Assembly: GCA_030673645.1 (NCBI GenBank)
Contig: DAOVIO010000001.1
Span: 1 to 64,000 of the forward strand
DNA: 64,000 nucleotides
Direction: 5' to 3'
Source of the DNA: JAGLSB01 sp023135955
GTDB lineage: Bacteria > Bacteroidota > Bacteroidia > Bacteroidales > GCA-2748055
In this document: positions 37,142 through 48,500 of the stretch, in pieces
Position numbering within the stretch: position 1 is the stretch's first letter
How the letters are laid out: each line of letters opens with the position of its first letter
Notes under the pieces: generated by a model
Databases searched by the model: none
What the model was told of the DNA's origin: nothing
Seen by the model: the letters and a program-made list of their open reading frames with translations, nothing else
Program-made: the position numbers and the translations under genes

Positions 37142-38740
37142 ATGAGTAATATAGTTTATGACATGTTGGTGGTGCTTCTTTATTTTACAGTTATTATCGT
37201 AGCTGGGTATTTAGTAAGTAGAAAACATCGCAGTGACAGTGCCAGTGACTTTCTTACCGGGGGCCATACACTAAATTGGTTTAAAACCGGATTAACCCTT
37301 ATTGCAATGTCTATCGACACTGGGATTATGGGAGTAGCCGGAATCGGTTTTGTATGGGGGCTTGCCATTCAACCAAACGCCTTGAATTTGTGGATTGCCG
37401 CTCCTTTGGCAGCAATGTTTCTTATTCCCATCTATTGGAGGTCTAAAATTGTTACTACTCCCGAATTATTGGAAAAACGGTTTAATGTATACAGCCGGTC
37501 ATTGTTTTCCGGATTGATGACGCTTTATAATATTATTGTTCTGGGAACCTCTATTTATTTAGGAGGGTTGATCCTTCAGACCATTTTTGATTGGAATTTA
37601 CTTATTTCCTGTTCGGTCATCATGGTAGTGGTCGCAATTTATGTTATGATGGGTGGAATGAAAGCCGTTCTTACCATTAATATTTACCAGGCAGTATTTA
37701 TAACATTAACACTCATGACCGTTGGGATCACTTGTATTGTGAAGGTTGGTGGTCTTTCAGAATTGTTTAATAGTGATGTTCTTAGTGCTTCCGGGGCTCC
37801 ACTGGCAAGCACTATGCTTCCTTTCGATTTAAGTTTAAAAAGTAAAATGTGGTATGCCATGCCATCCGGATTAATATGGGGCGCATTGGCTGGCACAGCT
37901 TGGATTGCCTGCAATTTTGGAATGGTGCAACGTCTATTAGCTGCAAAGGATGAAAAGAGTGCCCAGAAAGCAATTCTTTTTACCGGAGCCGGCCATGTGT
38001 TTACATTCTTTTTCGCGTATGCCGTAGGTGTAAGTATCCATTTATTACAACCAGAACTTGCAAAAGCAGATGAATCATACATGTTTGCAATAATGAACTT
38101 TTTTCCTGTGGGTATAAGAGGTTTATTGATCGCGGGTTTAATCGCTTCATTAATATCAACCATCGATGGATTATTGACCTCATCAGGAACACTTATAACT
38201 ACGGATATCTTTCTCAGATTTTTCAAGCCAAAAGCAGACGATAAGACTATTAAACGATTCGCCAGAATTGTACAGGCTGTTGTTCTATTAATAGCCTTTT
38301 TTATCATTCCGGTTGCGGCTAAAGAGCAAACAGTTACCCGACTAATTCAGGACTTGATATCAATACCCCTGGGAGTTATGATTGCACTCTACCTTATTGG
38401 TGTTTTCAGTACAAGGGCTACACCATGGGCTGCATTTATTGGCGCCTTAACAGGAACTGTTGTTGCCATTTCAATTTATTTCTTTTTGCCTGAAATTAAC
38501 TTTTTAAACAGGGGATTCTTTGGTTTCATAACCGTTGTTATAACGACTATTAGTCTTAGCTTTTTTGAAAAAAGACAAAGTATTGAAAGTCTTGAGAACC
38601 TTACCGTATTTACACTTTCAGATGTAAAAGGTCCCTGGGTGGGACAGGGGGCTTGGAGCAATCTATGGAAATGGATACTTGGGATCATTGTGGGTTGGTT
38701 TGTTTTAACTACCATATGGGAATTGCTAGTATCTCATTAA
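37142..38740 (+). CDS. Sodium:solute symporter (SSS family)
   Basis: The protein has 532 residues and about 13 membrane helices. SSS motifs are present: FTVIIVAGYLVSRKHRSDSASDFLTGG, the LTLIAMSIDTGIMGVAG helix, and a central GLIWGALAGTAWIACNFGMVQRLLAAKD. Then come GLLIAGLIASLISTIDGLLTSSGTLI and DIFLRF, the sodium-site region of SGLT/NIS-type transporters. The likely substrate is a monosaccharide or small oligosaccharide released by the neighbouring enzymes. No SusC/SusD pair is present in the window, so this is the only sugar importer seen. It lies 297 bases after the regulator. Confidence 0.92.
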   Translation: MSNIVYDMLVVLLYFTVIIVAGYLVSRKHRSDSASDFLTGGHTLNWFKTGLTLIAMSIDTGIMGVAGIGFVWGLAIQPNALNLWIAAPLAAMFLIPIYWRSKIVTTPELLEKRFNVYSRSLFSGLMTLYNIIVLGTSIYLGGLILQTIFDWNLLISCSVIMVVVAIYVMMGGMKAVLTINIYQAVFITLTLMTVGITCIVKVGGLSELFNSDVLSASGAPLASTMLPFDLSLKSKMWYAMPSGLIWGALAGTAWIACNFGMVQRLLAAKDEKSAQKAILFTGAGHVFTFFFAYAVGVSIHLLQPELAKADESYMFAIMNFFPVGIRGLLIAGLIASLISTIDGLLTSSGTLITTDIFLRFFKPKADDKTIKRFARIVQAVVLLIAFFIIPVAAKEQTVTRLIQDLISIPLGVMIALYLIGVFSTRATPWAAFIGALTGTVVAISIYFFLPEINFLNRGFFGFITVVITTISLSFFEKRQSIESLENLTVFTLSDVKGPWVGQGAWSNLWKWILGIIVGWFVLTTIWELLVSH

Positions 38741-39032
38741 TTTATTGAGATGTTTTGAAAGTATCAGAAAATTTCATTTCAAAATCAGTTTATTAACTAA
38801 GTTTTTTTTAATTCACTTTTTTGGCAGCATTATATATTTTTAGGAATTAAGAAGTTTTAATATTTGCAAGTAGAAAATATACACCTATCAACTGTCGGTT
38901 TTTTTTTGTAAAATTCAAAAAAGGTACTTTCGATTTCGATAGGGTTTTATAATTCAGAAGCATTAGGATTGGAAAATTTTAGACCAAAAATTGCTTCAGA
39001 AAATCTTCCAATAGATAATAAAATTGAAATTG

Positions 39033-40037
39033 ATGAGTACTCAGCATGAAATAAAAGTGTCGAAAGACATAAATGGCCTTGAAAAAAGAGACGCTACGAA
39101 AATATTAAGCAGACATCCGCAAAATCCTTTATTGCATATTAGTGATTTTCCGGGATGTGCCCAGTTATACAATCCTTCACCCGTAATGTTTGGTGATGAA
39201 ACGATACTCTTAGTTTCTGTTGTCGATCACGCCGCTACCGATGGCTTTGGCAGAGATGTTGGACAGACACGAGTTGCTCGTAGTATGGATGGCGTCAATT
39301 TTACCCTTTCTGAAAAGAATTTTATCGAACTCCAAAGTGATGAATATCCTTATCCCCTCTATCATCACTTCATCGACAATCGGGTTACAAAAATTGATGA
39401 CTGGTATTATATCATTACACCTGTAATGGTGAAAGGATTCGATTCCCCTGTGGGAATGCTGGGGCGGACAAAAGATTTTGAATCTTACGAACGTATCGAT
39501 ATTATTACCCAGCCTAAAAACCGGGGAGCATCTCTCTTTCCTGTAAAAATTAATGGCAAGTACTATAAATTAGATCGTCCTGGTGGCGGTGATGGTGGAG
39601 ATGGTGACATATGGATAAGTGCCTCAACAGATTTAGTACACTGGGGAGAGTTTAAACCGGTAATTGCAGCAGGATATCGTTTCTGGAATGTTCAAAAAAT
39701 AGGACCAACTCCACCGATAAAGACGAAGGACGGTTGGCTGGATATTATCCACGGTGTATTCTCTCCGGCCGGAGGAACCTACTATTATATTGGTGCAATT
39801 TTGCTTGATCTTGAAGAACCCTGGAAAGTTATCGGTAAAACGAACAGCTATCTGATGATGCCACAGGAGGAGTATGAAAAACATGGAAATTGCGACAATA
39901 CAATTTTTCCCTGTGGAGCCATTCCAAAATACGACATTGATGAACTATGGCTGTACTATGGTGCAACAGATTTCTCAATTTGTCTGGCAACAGGTTCCTT
40001 AAGTGGTATTGTTGATGCTTGTAAAAAAGGCCTGTAA
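39033..40037 (+). CDS. GH130-type glycoside hydrolase or phosphorylase
   Basis: The ATG at 39033 gives 334 residues; a TTG three codons earlier is possible. It has no signal peptide, so it is cytoplasmic. A five-bladed propeller pattern is seen, with the N-terminal NPLLHISDFPGCAQLYNPSP, TRVARSMDGVNF, GRTKDFESYERI, and C-terminal NTIFPCGAIPKYDIDELWLYYGATD, the hallmark of GH130. Characterised GH130 members are beta-mannoside phosphorylases or mannosidases, so a mannose-containing oligosaccharide is a reasonable but unproven substrate. It would act after import through the symporter encoded upstream. Confidence 0.85.
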   Translation: MSTQHEIKVSKDINGLEKRDATKILSRHPQNPLLHISDFPGCAQLYNPSPVMFGDETILLVSVVDHAATDGFGRDVGQTRVARSMDGVNFTLSEKNFIELQSDEYPYPLYHHFIDNRVTKIDDWYYIITPVMVKGFDSPVGMLGRTKDFESYERIDIITQPKNRGASLFPVKINGKYYKLDRPGGGDGGDGDIWISASTDLVHWGEFKPVIAAGYRFWNVQKIGPTPPIKTKDGWLDIIHGVFSPAGGTYYYIGAILLDLEEPWKVIGKTNSYLMMPQEEYEKHGNCDNTIFPCGAIPKYDIDELWLYYGATDFSICLATGSLSGIVDACKKGL

Positions 40038-40126
40038 CATTCGGGCTTAATATTCATCCTTTAAAAAAGTTCAAAGCTATCTATCCCATTTTGGATAAAA
40101 ATGAAATCTCAACAAATCCTGAAATT

Positions 40127-41932
40127 ATGCCAAAAATCACCCAAGTAAAATGGATCTCAATTCTAATCCTGTTTTCAATATTGATTGCTTCATGTGGGGA
40201 AAAGGAAATACCTGAAAATAAATTTATTTACGCTAAAGATGGTCGCTTGTTTTTTCCTGATGGCAAGGAATTGTCCCTTTGGGGCGTAAACCTGCAACCT
40301 TGCTTGTCCTGGGAGTACAATAGCTTGTTTAAATTAATTGGAGTTCCATTAAGAGCAGATAGTCTTAAACTGGCAACCGATAATGCCCTGGATGAGATCC
40401 AAAAAATGAACTGTGATTTAATCCGTTGTCATCTGACACCTTCCGACTTTACCGATAACGAGGGAAATCTGGTTGAAACGGTTTATCTTGACATCCTTGA
40501 CTATATGGTTGCTGAAGCTTCTAATAGAGGAATTTACTCTTACATTACCTTTCTAAATACGAATATGGGTTTCGATATTGATGTTGATGAACCCAAAGAT
40601 CATACCCCAAATTTTGTCGAAAATTCCTTTGGAGGTAAACTGGACCGTAAGCATCTTATTGAAAATGAGGACATAGTTAATAAATCAAAAAATTATATAA
40701 GCCAACTTTTAAACCGGGTAAATCCTTATTTAAAAACAAGCTACAAAAATACTCCAGCCATTGCTGTCTGGGAAATTAGCAATGAGCCTACCTATTACTC
40801 CTATAAGCAAGTGAAAGAAACTCCCTATTATGAGGAGTTTAAATCGTGGGCATTAGGACAGGGATTGGAAGATACTGAAGAGGATTACGCCTCATATCGA
40901 TATGATCTTGTATTGAACTACATCAATGATATGTATGATGTAATACGCGAGACGGGAGCGGTACAGCCTATTGTTTGGAATTGTAACTGGAATAAAATGA
41001 TCAATGGTCACGAAGAAATTTTTGATGCCATTGGGATCTCTAAAGTTGAGGTCGTGTCATTTTGTAACTATCCCGGACAAAGTGTTTGTAAAAAACCATA
41101 TACCAAAAATCCTGTTGACCTTTCAGGTTACGACTTTTCATCCTTTTTAAAGAATTCATATACCAAAGAAGATTGGTATGGTTGGGCATTGCGGCCCGAC
41201 TTTATGAAAAAGGCTAAGGTCGCCTATGAGTTTGAGATTTTCTACAATCAGAGTGCCTATTTATACCCTGCACAAGCATCATTCTTCAGGGCAATGGGTG
41301 TGCAAATGGCAAGTATGTGGCATTATAGTATGCCAAGGTACGCACCTTACAGAAATGGTTCACATCATTTAAGTCTGACCAGTACACCCCCAAAAGCAGC
41401 TTCTTATGCTGTTGCCGGAGAGTTATTTAGGTCCTTACCATTGTATCACGAATATGATACCGTTTCAACTACAGAAAAAGTGACTGAAAATTATATGTAT
41501 TCCTATGAAAAGAATATTAGCATTTATAGCTCAGATGAAATGTATATCCATTCTGGGCCTGTTGATGATAATGAGTTGCCTGAGCCTTCCGGGAATGTAA
41601 AAAAAGTGATTGGCTTCGGAAACTCTCCCCTTGCTAAATACGATGGGAATGGTATTTATACTATAAATATTCAGGATAATTCGATTGAAATTGAAATAGA
41701 ACCGAATACAGAACAATTAAAACCTCTTTGGGGAAAGGACTTTCTTGTTGGTCTCGTAACTCAACTAGATTATCTGACTCATCATTCATTTGAATTAAAT
41801 CTTAAGGGCTGGGATGCTTCCAATTCTGTTATTTATCGATTGGAGAATGATGTTAAAACCAAAATAGAAGTTCTGGATAATTCACTCCTTTCATTTCAGG
41901 CTATTCCAGGAAAATATCTTATTGAAAAATAA
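40127..41932 (+). CDS. GH5-like glycoside hydrolase, lipoprotein
   Basis: The ATG at 40127 gives 601 residues with a lipobox (ILIASC, Cys23), so it is envelope-anchored; an upstream TTG would spoil the signal peptide. The N-terminal region has YAKDGRLFFPDGKELSLWGV and LIRCHLTPSDFTD, typical of clan GH-A (beta/alpha)8 barrels. The probable acid/base is Glu220 in EISNEPTYY. The nucleophile is probably Glu368 or Glu370 in YEFEIFYNQSAY. The MWHYSMPRYA segment follows. Endo-mannanase-like activity is one possibility. It is paralogous to the larger T9SS-exported enzyme starting at 45513 and is followed after 25 bases by a sulfatase. Confidence 0.75.
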   Translation: MPKITQVKWISILILFSILIASCGEKEIPENKFIYAKDGRLFFPDGKELSLWGVNLQPCLSWEYNSLFKLIGVPLRADSLKLATDNALDEIQKMNCDLIRCHLTPSDFTDNEGNLVETVYLDILDYMVAEASNRGIYSYITFLNTNMGFDIDVDEPKDHTPNFVENSFGGKLDRKHLIENEDIVNKSKNYISQLLNRVNPYLKTSYKNTPAIAVWEISNEPTYYSYKQVKETPYYEEFKSWALGQGLEDTEEDYASYRYDLVLNYINDMYDVIRETGAVQPIVWNCNWNKMINGHEEIFDAIGISKVEVVSFCNYPGQSVCKKPYTKNPVDLSGYDFSSFLKNSYTKEDWYGWALRPDFMKKAKVAYEFEIFYNQSAYLYPAQASFFRAMGVQMASMWHYSMPRYAPYRNGSHHLSLTSTPPKAASYAVAGELFRSLPLYHEYDTVSTTEKVTENYMYSYEKNISIYSSDEMYIHSGPVDDNELPEPSGNVKKVIGFGNSPLAKYDGNGIYTINIQDNSIEIEIEPNTEQLKPLWGKDFLVGLVTQLDYLTHHSFELNLKGWDASNSVIYRLENDVKTKIEVLDNSLLSFQAIPGKYLIEK

Positions 41933-41957
41933 TTAAGTTTTATCATAATTCTGAGCT

Positions 41958-43556
41958 ATGTCAGTGCGTAAACAAGTAATCAGTATCCTTCCTGTAATTT
42001 TTCTTTCAACAGGATGTAGTGAATCAATTAAACAAGACCTCAAACCCAATGTGGTAGTTATGTATATCGATGATTTGGATTTTGATGAACTAGGCTATTA
42101 TGGTTCGATAAATCTAACTCCGAATATTGATAAGCTTGCCAGTGAAGGAATGAATTTCACACGTGCATATGTTACATCTACTGTATGCACACCCAGTCGG
42201 TATGGTCTTGTAACCGGTAATTATGCATCCCGGTCGATAGCCATTCAGGAAAATCCAGCATCCACTTGGCGAAATCGACTTTATCCGCCCGGAACCGATG
42301 CAAATGTTCATTTTAATTGTATTCTGACTCCTGGAGAAAAGACCTTTGGTAATTATATGCATGAAGCGGGTTATGTGACTGGTATGGTTGGGAAATGGCA
42401 TATGGGCGGTAGCGCAAAAGGAGAATATATCTATAAAGATAGTGACGGCAATTTTACAAAGCCTAAAATACCCTTGAATAAGGAAGAAAGTTATGACAGT
42501 CCCTACAACCAACAGTCTATTAAAGAGCATTACAAAACCATAACCAATTATATTAAAGAAAATTTCGGATTCGATTTTGTTGATGGTTTTTTTGAACAGA
42601 ATGCTTCTGGTCTGCGGCAATCAGGATATCCGGAAATTTATCAAAAACATAATCTGGAATGGATAACCGCCAACGGACAGAAATTTATTAGAGAAAACAA
42701 GGATATACCATTCTTTCTATATTATGCTTTAACCCTGCCACACGGCGAACAAGGTGGGTTTAAAGAAAATATTGAGTCCTCCGAATTGACAATTACTCCT
42801 GGTGGAAGAATTGATAAAATGCCTGAAACCGGTATGCCTGATAGAAACAAGCTATCTGAACGCTGCAAAGCAGCAGACTTAAAACCGGCATCGATGGCCA
42901 TGATGTATGTGGATGATGCAGTGGGAGCACTTTTAAATACCTTAAAAGAAGAGGGACTGGAAGAAAATACGATTGTAATGTTTATCAGCGATCATGGAAA
43001 TTATGCAAAACTGGCACTTTTTGAAGGTGGGGTCAGGGTACCATTTATTGTTAAATGGCCGGGGATTGTAAAAGCCGGATCATCAAATGACCAGATTATT
43101 GCAAATATTGATGTTACTCCAACCATTTTAGAAATTTCTGAGTCTAATAAAGAAATTAGTTTTGATGGAATTAGTTTTTTATCACTTCTAAAAGGAAGCA
43201 AGGAATCCATACGTGAAGCCCTGTTAATTGAAGTAGGGTATGCAAAGGCAATAGTCACGAAAGAATCCAAGCTTACCTACATCCGGTTTCCTGAAGAAGA
43301 AAAGGAAACTATTGAAGGTCATGGAGGAATAGACGGTATCAATTACAATGCCTCAAACGCAACATTTGCAAAACGTCAAAAATCCAATTATCCTGGTTAT
43401 TGGGATTTAAACCAACTATATGATCTGGTAAACGATTCTGCAGAGCAGAAAAATATTTATTCCGATAACCCTGAAAAGCTTGAGGGATTGGAAGAACTTA
43501 TGAAAAGGGAGCTAGATAAATTGCCTCATACTTTTGGCGAAATAAAAGTAAAATAG
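41958..43556 (+). CDS. S1 sulfatase, Cys-type lipoprotein (arylsulfatase-like)
   Basis: The protein has 532 residues with a lipobox (LSTGC, Cys20). The metal site begins with MYIDDLDFDELGYYG. The formylglycine motif is VCTPSR with Cys77, and GKWHMGG and FISDHGN complete the active site. The C-terminal subdomain ends with WDLNQLYDL and KLPHTFGEIK. It removes sulfate esters from a glycan at the envelope and needs a formylglycine-generating or anSME enzyme encoded elsewhere. It resembles the sulfatases starting at 49778 and 60121 more than the other five. It lies 25 bases after the GH5-like gene, forming a pair. Confidence 0.93.
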   Translation: MSVRKQVISILPVIFLSTGCSESIKQDLKPNVVVMYIDDLDFDELGYYGSINLTPNIDKLASEGMNFTRAYVTSTVCTPSRYGLVTGNYASRSIAIQENPASTWRNRLYPPGTDANVHFNCILTPGEKTFGNYMHEAGYVTGMVGKWHMGGSAKGEYIYKDSDGNFTKPKIPLNKEESYDSPYNQQSIKEHYKTITNYIKENFGFDFVDGFFEQNASGLRQSGYPEIYQKHNLEWITANGQKFIRENKDIPFFLYYALTLPHGEQGGFKENIESSELTITPGGRIDKMPETGMPDRNKLSERCKAADLKPASMAMMYVDDAVGALLNTLKEEGLEENTIVMFISDHGNYAKLALFEGGVRVPFIVKWPGIVKAGSSNDQIIANIDVTPTILEISESNKEISFDGISFLSLLKGSKESIREALLIEVGYAKAIVTKESKLTYIRFPEEEKETIEGHGGIDGINYNASNATFAKRQKSNYPGYWDLNQLYDLVNDSAEQKNIYSDNPEKLEGLEELMKRELDKLPHTFGEIKVK

Positions 43557-43560
43557 TATT

Positions 43561-44940
43561 ATGAATTCAGCTAAGATTTTTATATTCTTAACGATATCTT
43601 TCTCCAATCTTTTGTGCTTTGGGCAGGATGGCTCGTACGATTTTTTCGACGGAACCGATATACAGACATATTGCATTATGACTTATGCAGAGGATCAAAT
43701 AAAGGATGTACGAAAAAGTGATTTTTTGCTGACTATTCATGATGAAAATGGAAACTCAATAAACGATTCGGTAAATATTGAACTGGTTTCACATGAATTT
43801 GATTTTGGAACCGATTTATTTAATTTTCATAAACTTGATAATTCCGATCCGGCACTGATTACTTCCCTAAAAGTTATCGACACCCTTTTTAATTCTGTAA
43901 TTATTTGTGATTACTGGGGTACTAACCAGAATCAACTAAATGGACCCTTTAATTGGGATTCACCCGATTATGGCTTTCAGATTGCCGAAGATTACAAGAA
44001 AAGAGGGCGTTATCATGCTTTGATTTTTGGCTTTCCAAGGTGGTTGCATTATTTCGATACCGAAGAAAAGCAATGGGAAGTAATCGAACAACGATTTATG
44101 AATGTAGCAGGCAGGTATGGCGATTTGATTACGGAGATTGATGTTATCAATGAGTTTGTCAATTACCAATATTGGGATCAAAATGCCCATGCTCTGTATT
44201 TAAAAACTACTACTTTTCCTGATTTTGCGAAACCCGAGAACGGTCTTAGGGTGTTGAAGCTTGCAAAAAAACATTTTCCAAATGCCAGACTGGTAGTACT
44301 GGAAACCGGGATATGGAGTATGAAAAATCCTGTTTTTCATGAAATTTACGATTACCATAAATATCTCATAGATCATAATGCCCCAGATTATTTTATTGGA
44401 TACCAGGCACATTATTATTCTGATGGATTACCTTTCCAGGAGGGTTCCAGAAAATATGGCCCCAGAACTTTTATGATGGATGATATCAACAGCGCCATTG
44501 AACATATGGGTTCTCTTGGCAAGCCTATGACTATTACAGAGTTTAATCCGCCTTCAAGAAATAATCAAAACACCGACCCGGATCAACCCAGAATAAGTGA
44601 CGAAGAAATTGCTGCCTGGGAAACCAACTTCTATACACTGATGTTTTCCAAACCCTATGTGTATGGACTTTCCAGATGGTTTACAGTTGATAACCTGGGT
44701 GGCAAAGGCATGGATGCAGGCGTGGTAACCGAAGAAGGAGAATTGAAACCAAATTATTTTGCATTAAAGAAGCTGATTAAAGAGAAATGGCATACAAGAT
44801 GGGAAGGGAATGCAAATCAAACCATTTCTTTGAATGGATTTTACGGTACTTACAAAGTAAATATTGATGGGTTTGAAGAAGAAATAGTTGAACTAACCCA
44901 ATTGAATACCTTACAAACAATTATACTCCGAAAGAAATAA
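43561..44940 (+). CDS. GH10-like secreted glycoside hydrolase
   Basis: The protein has 459 residues with a signal peptide ending near LLCFGQ. After a beta-rich N-terminal part (to about 95), the barrel shows GPFNWDSPDYGFQIAEDY, FGFPRWLHYF and the catalytic pair: Glu198 in IDVINEFVNY (acid/base) and Glu327 in PMTITEFNPPS (nucleophile). The QAHYYSDGLP segment supports family GH10, whose members are mostly endo-xylanases. Divergence from true xylanases is large, so the substrate may be another sulfated beta-glycan. It begins four bases after the sulfatase stop and is the third gene of the GH5-sulfatase-GH10 group. Confidence 0.75.
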   Translation: MNSAKIFIFLTISFSNLLCFGQDGSYDFFDGTDIQTYCIMTYAEDQIKDVRKSDFLLTIHDENGNSINDSVNIELVSHEFDFGTDLFNFHKLDNSDPALITSLKVIDTLFNSVIICDYWGTNQNQLNGPFNWDSPDYGFQIAEDYKKRGRYHALIFGFPRWLHYFDTEEKQWEVIEQRFMNVAGRYGDLITEIDVINEFVNYQYWDQNAHALYLKTTTFPDFAKPENGLRVLKLAKKHFPNARLVVLETGIWSMKNPVFHEIYDYHKYLIDHNAPDYFIGYQAHYYSDGLPFQEGSRKYGPRTFMMDDINSAIEHMGSLGKPMTITEFNPPSRNNQNTDPDQPRISDEEIAAWETNFYTLMFSKPYVYGLSRWFTVDNLGGKGMDAGVVTEEGELKPNYFALKKLIKEKWHTRWEGNANQTISLNGFYGTYKVNIDGFEEEIVELTQLNTLQTIILRKK

Positions 44941-45029
44941 AAAAAATGAATATATGCTTAGAATATTTTCAATACATTCCTTGTTATTTCGCAAGGACAT
45001 TAATGCATTCATTTGCTTATAACAGAATT

Positions 45030-45311
45030 ATGAAACAGAAGCATATTTTATCAATTTAAATTCTAATTATCTGAATCTCGGTAAATCCACTATTTTCACA
45101 GGAAGTTACAGGTGAATTGAAAAAATGGCATAAGGTCACAATTAAATTTAACGGTTCTTTAACCAGTGAGACAAAAACCGATAATCCATTTTTGAATTCT
45201 GGCACAATCGGCTGGGAACAAATCTTTGGCGAGATTTTATATTCTCAAATGGTGCTATTTTTAAGGACTTTTCAAAATACTGCTATTATAAGTCTTCTTT
45301 TGCTAATATAA
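45030..45311 (+). pseudogene. Remnant of a DUF5060-containing glycosidase gene
   Basis: From ATG 45030 the frame reads MKQKHILSI, stop (45057), ILII, stop (45072), ISVNPLFSQ, then EVTGELKKWHKVTIKFNG and SETKTDNPFLN. A signal peptide is recognisable despite the two in-frame stops, and it leads straight into the start of a DUF5060 domain, the N-terminal domain of certain Bacteroidota glycosidases. The similarity stops at NPFLN and the remaining frame is meaningless until 45311. It is therefore a dead gene with both point mutations and loss of the catalytic part. The rest of the 571-base gap (44941-45029 and 45312-45512) shows nothing else. Confidence 0.7.
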
Positions 45312-45512
45312 ACACCTCAGCTATTTAATGGACTGTATTTTTACCAATTATCGACTCTTCGAGCATAATTAAAATTGGCTGTTTTTTAAATCTCATTGTA
45401 ATACCAAATTACTAATTTTATGAAATTCGATAAGGTCTGAGTTTTTACCATAGAAAATATTTCTTTGGTTCATACTGGATTTGAATTTTAAAAGGAGTTA
45501 ACAATTAGTGAT

Positions 45513-48500
45513 ATGAACTCAATTTTCAAGACTTGTAGAAAATTTAATAAAGTAATTTATAATGGGATTAATCCTAAATACCTATTTGTTACCATAATAC
45601 TGGTCCTGGCATCTAATTTATTTGCACAAGATGATTTTGTATATGTTCAGGATGGAAGATTGCTCTATCCCAATGGAGAGGAGGTAGCTCTCATGGGGGT
45701 AAATCTCCAAACTATGATTTCCTGGGAGTACAATGCGAAATTGAAGGATGCAGGAATTCCTAAGGATGCGGAAGTCTGGAAAAGAATGGCTGATAAAAGC
45801 CTGGATGAGCTTGAAATAATGGGTGCCAATTATATACGTGTACATCTTACACCCTCTGATTTTACCGATGCCAATGGAGGCCTGATAGAAACAATTTATC
45901 TCGATTTGTTAGATTATACGACTGCAGAAGCAGCCAAACGTGGCATCCGTTTGTGCTATGCATTCATGAATTATATGGGTGGCTATGAAGTTGCTTCTTC
46001 CTTTATGAGAACCTCTTATCTGGAAGCAAAATCTATATCTTCAGCAGATGAAAAATATTATCATAAGGCTTTGTTGATGTTTGATAATGATTATCTGGCT
46101 GCATCTAAAAACTATATACGAAACTTATTAAACAGGGAGAACCCTTATAGCAATAAGGCATACAAGTCGGATACCAACATTATTGTTTGGGGTATTCAAA
46201 ACGAACCAACGTATTTGGATTACAATCAGCTAAAATTATACACAGAAGAATATTCCAGATTTCAGATCTGGCTGACCGATAATGGTCTGACTGAAAATAA
46301 TGGTGCTAACTATCCCTCCTATCGCAAACAAAGGGTGAAGGGATACATAAATGAAATTCATGACGAGATAAGAAGTGCCGGATCTGTTCAGCCTGTGGAA
46401 TGGAGCCTGAACTGGCACAGATTCCGTAATGGTCGTGAAGATGTATTTACAGCGGTAGCAGAATCAAAAGTTGAGGTGGTATCGTTCTGTACCTATCCAG
46501 GTCAAAGTGTTGCCACACAGTTAGGTGGGGGGAGCTATTTGAATTTCGATGGTGATCTTTCTACCTACGACTTTAGCGATTGGTTTAAAAGCGGCTACAA
46601 TGAATTATCATGGTATGGCTGGCTTCTTACTAATGATTTTAGCTCCAAGGCAAAAATTGTATATGAGTTTGAAAGTTTTTATAACCAGAGTTCATATATA
46701 TATCCTGCTATTGCTGATCTACAGCGTTCTTTAGGGGCACAGGCAGCTGCCATGTGGCACTATAGTCAACCTGATTATGCTCAGTACAACAGTGGATCGC
46801 ATATTTTGAATCTTAAATGTACCCCCAATAAAGCTGCAGCCTTTGCGGTGGCTTCGAAAATATACCAGAATACCCAGACAGAACAAGCTTATCATCCAAA
46901 CTCAACAACCGAGTGGCAAACAGATAATTATATGTATTCATTCTCTAATGATATTGCCATTTATAGCGATGATGAATCATACTGCTATTCGGCAAGTGTA
47001 AGTCCGGGACAATTACCATCACCTCCCATCAATCCGAAATATATAATGGGTATTGGTAATTCAGAGCTGGTGGAATACTCAGGAAACGGGAACTACCTAA
47101 TAGAATTAGTTGGCGATACACTGGACCTAAATATCCAACCTGATGTCAGTTATAACTACTCGCTATCCTCAAGAGAAGATGCCTTAATAACTAATTTGCA
47201 TTATGACACTATCCATGATCTTAAGTTAAAATTCTGGGAAAAGTACGGAAAGTATGAAATTTTCTCGGTTGAAGAAGGCAAGTATGAACTGGTATCTACC
47301 GCTTTTTATTTAGACAGTTTGAGTGTCAAACCGGGAAAATACAAAATTTTTATTGCCGACACTTTATATTCAGCAGAAAGTGAAGCTCCTACTTCTCCGG
47401 CAAATTTAGCTGTTGGAAATGTAAAGCCAACCAAAGTAGATCTTAGCTGGGAAGCTTCCTCAAACGCTTATATTGAGAAATATATTGTATTTGTGGATGG
47501 TGTAGAAGACATAGCTGTTTTTGCGCCAGCAACGAGCGTTACCATCGATGGTCTGACATGTGGAAATTCCCATAACTTAAGTGTGAAAGCCGTTAGTGGT
47601 GCTGGAAATGAATCACCGCTTAGTGCAATTGAAACTGTTACAACCGATATTTGCGATATTATTGCTCCCACGAAGCCCACTAATCTCGTTTCTTCTAACA
47701 TTACACCCAACAGTATTAAGCTTTCCTGGCAACAGTCAAGTGACAATATTGAAGTATGGGAATATGAAGTTTATATAAACGGTAAAAAAAAACTTGAGGT
47801 TCTTTACCCCGATACAAGCATTAATATAAGTGGATTATACTGTGAAACCGACTATGAACTGTCCGTAAAGGCAAAAGATGAGGCAGGTAATTTATCACCT
47901 GCCAGTGAGATTCTGGCTGTCAGTACTATTGCATGCTCAGGATTAATTAGCTATCAGGAATGGAGAGGTATTGAAGGCTGGGAATTATCAGATTTAACAT
48001 CTCATCCTGATTATCCTGAAAATCCTGACACCACCGGATATGTAACTTCCCTCCAAATCCCGACTAACTATGGATATAATTACGGCCAGAGGTTTTTGGG
48101 AAGTATAATCGCACCCGAAACAGGGACCTATTATTTCTGGATTGCATCGGATAATGCTGGTCAGCTATGGCTAAGCCCTGATAATACATATGATAATAAA
48201 TTATTGATCGCTTATAACAATAGCTGGACCAATTACCAGGAATGGAATAAATTCTCATCTCAAAAGTCGGCAGGAAAAAACCTTATCAAGGACCAAAAAT
48301 ATTATGTTGAAGTTATAATGAAGGCTGCTGCCGGTGGAGACCACCTAACTGTAGGCTGGAGAAAGCCATCAGATGGTATAGGTACTGAACCCTTTGAAAT
48401 AATTTCTGGAAGAGTATTAGGTCCTTACCAGGACCATAGGGCTCCTACAATTCCTGTAAATCTCCTTGCGTCCAACATTACAGAAACCAGTCTGGATTTA

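Noticed and set aside
37684..38307. Minus-strand ORF of 207 codons inside the symporter gene
   Set aside because: Antisense of a clear SSS transporter with intact motifs; no start context or coding character.
38905..38932. Possible promoter upstream of the GH130-type gene (TTTG, 16 bases, TACTTTCG)
   Set aside because: The -7 box has a mismatch and the spacer is short; not strong enough to list as a feature.
42114..42620. Minus-strand ORF of 168 codons inside a sulfatase gene
   Set aside because: Antisense of the sulfatase active-site region; no domain.
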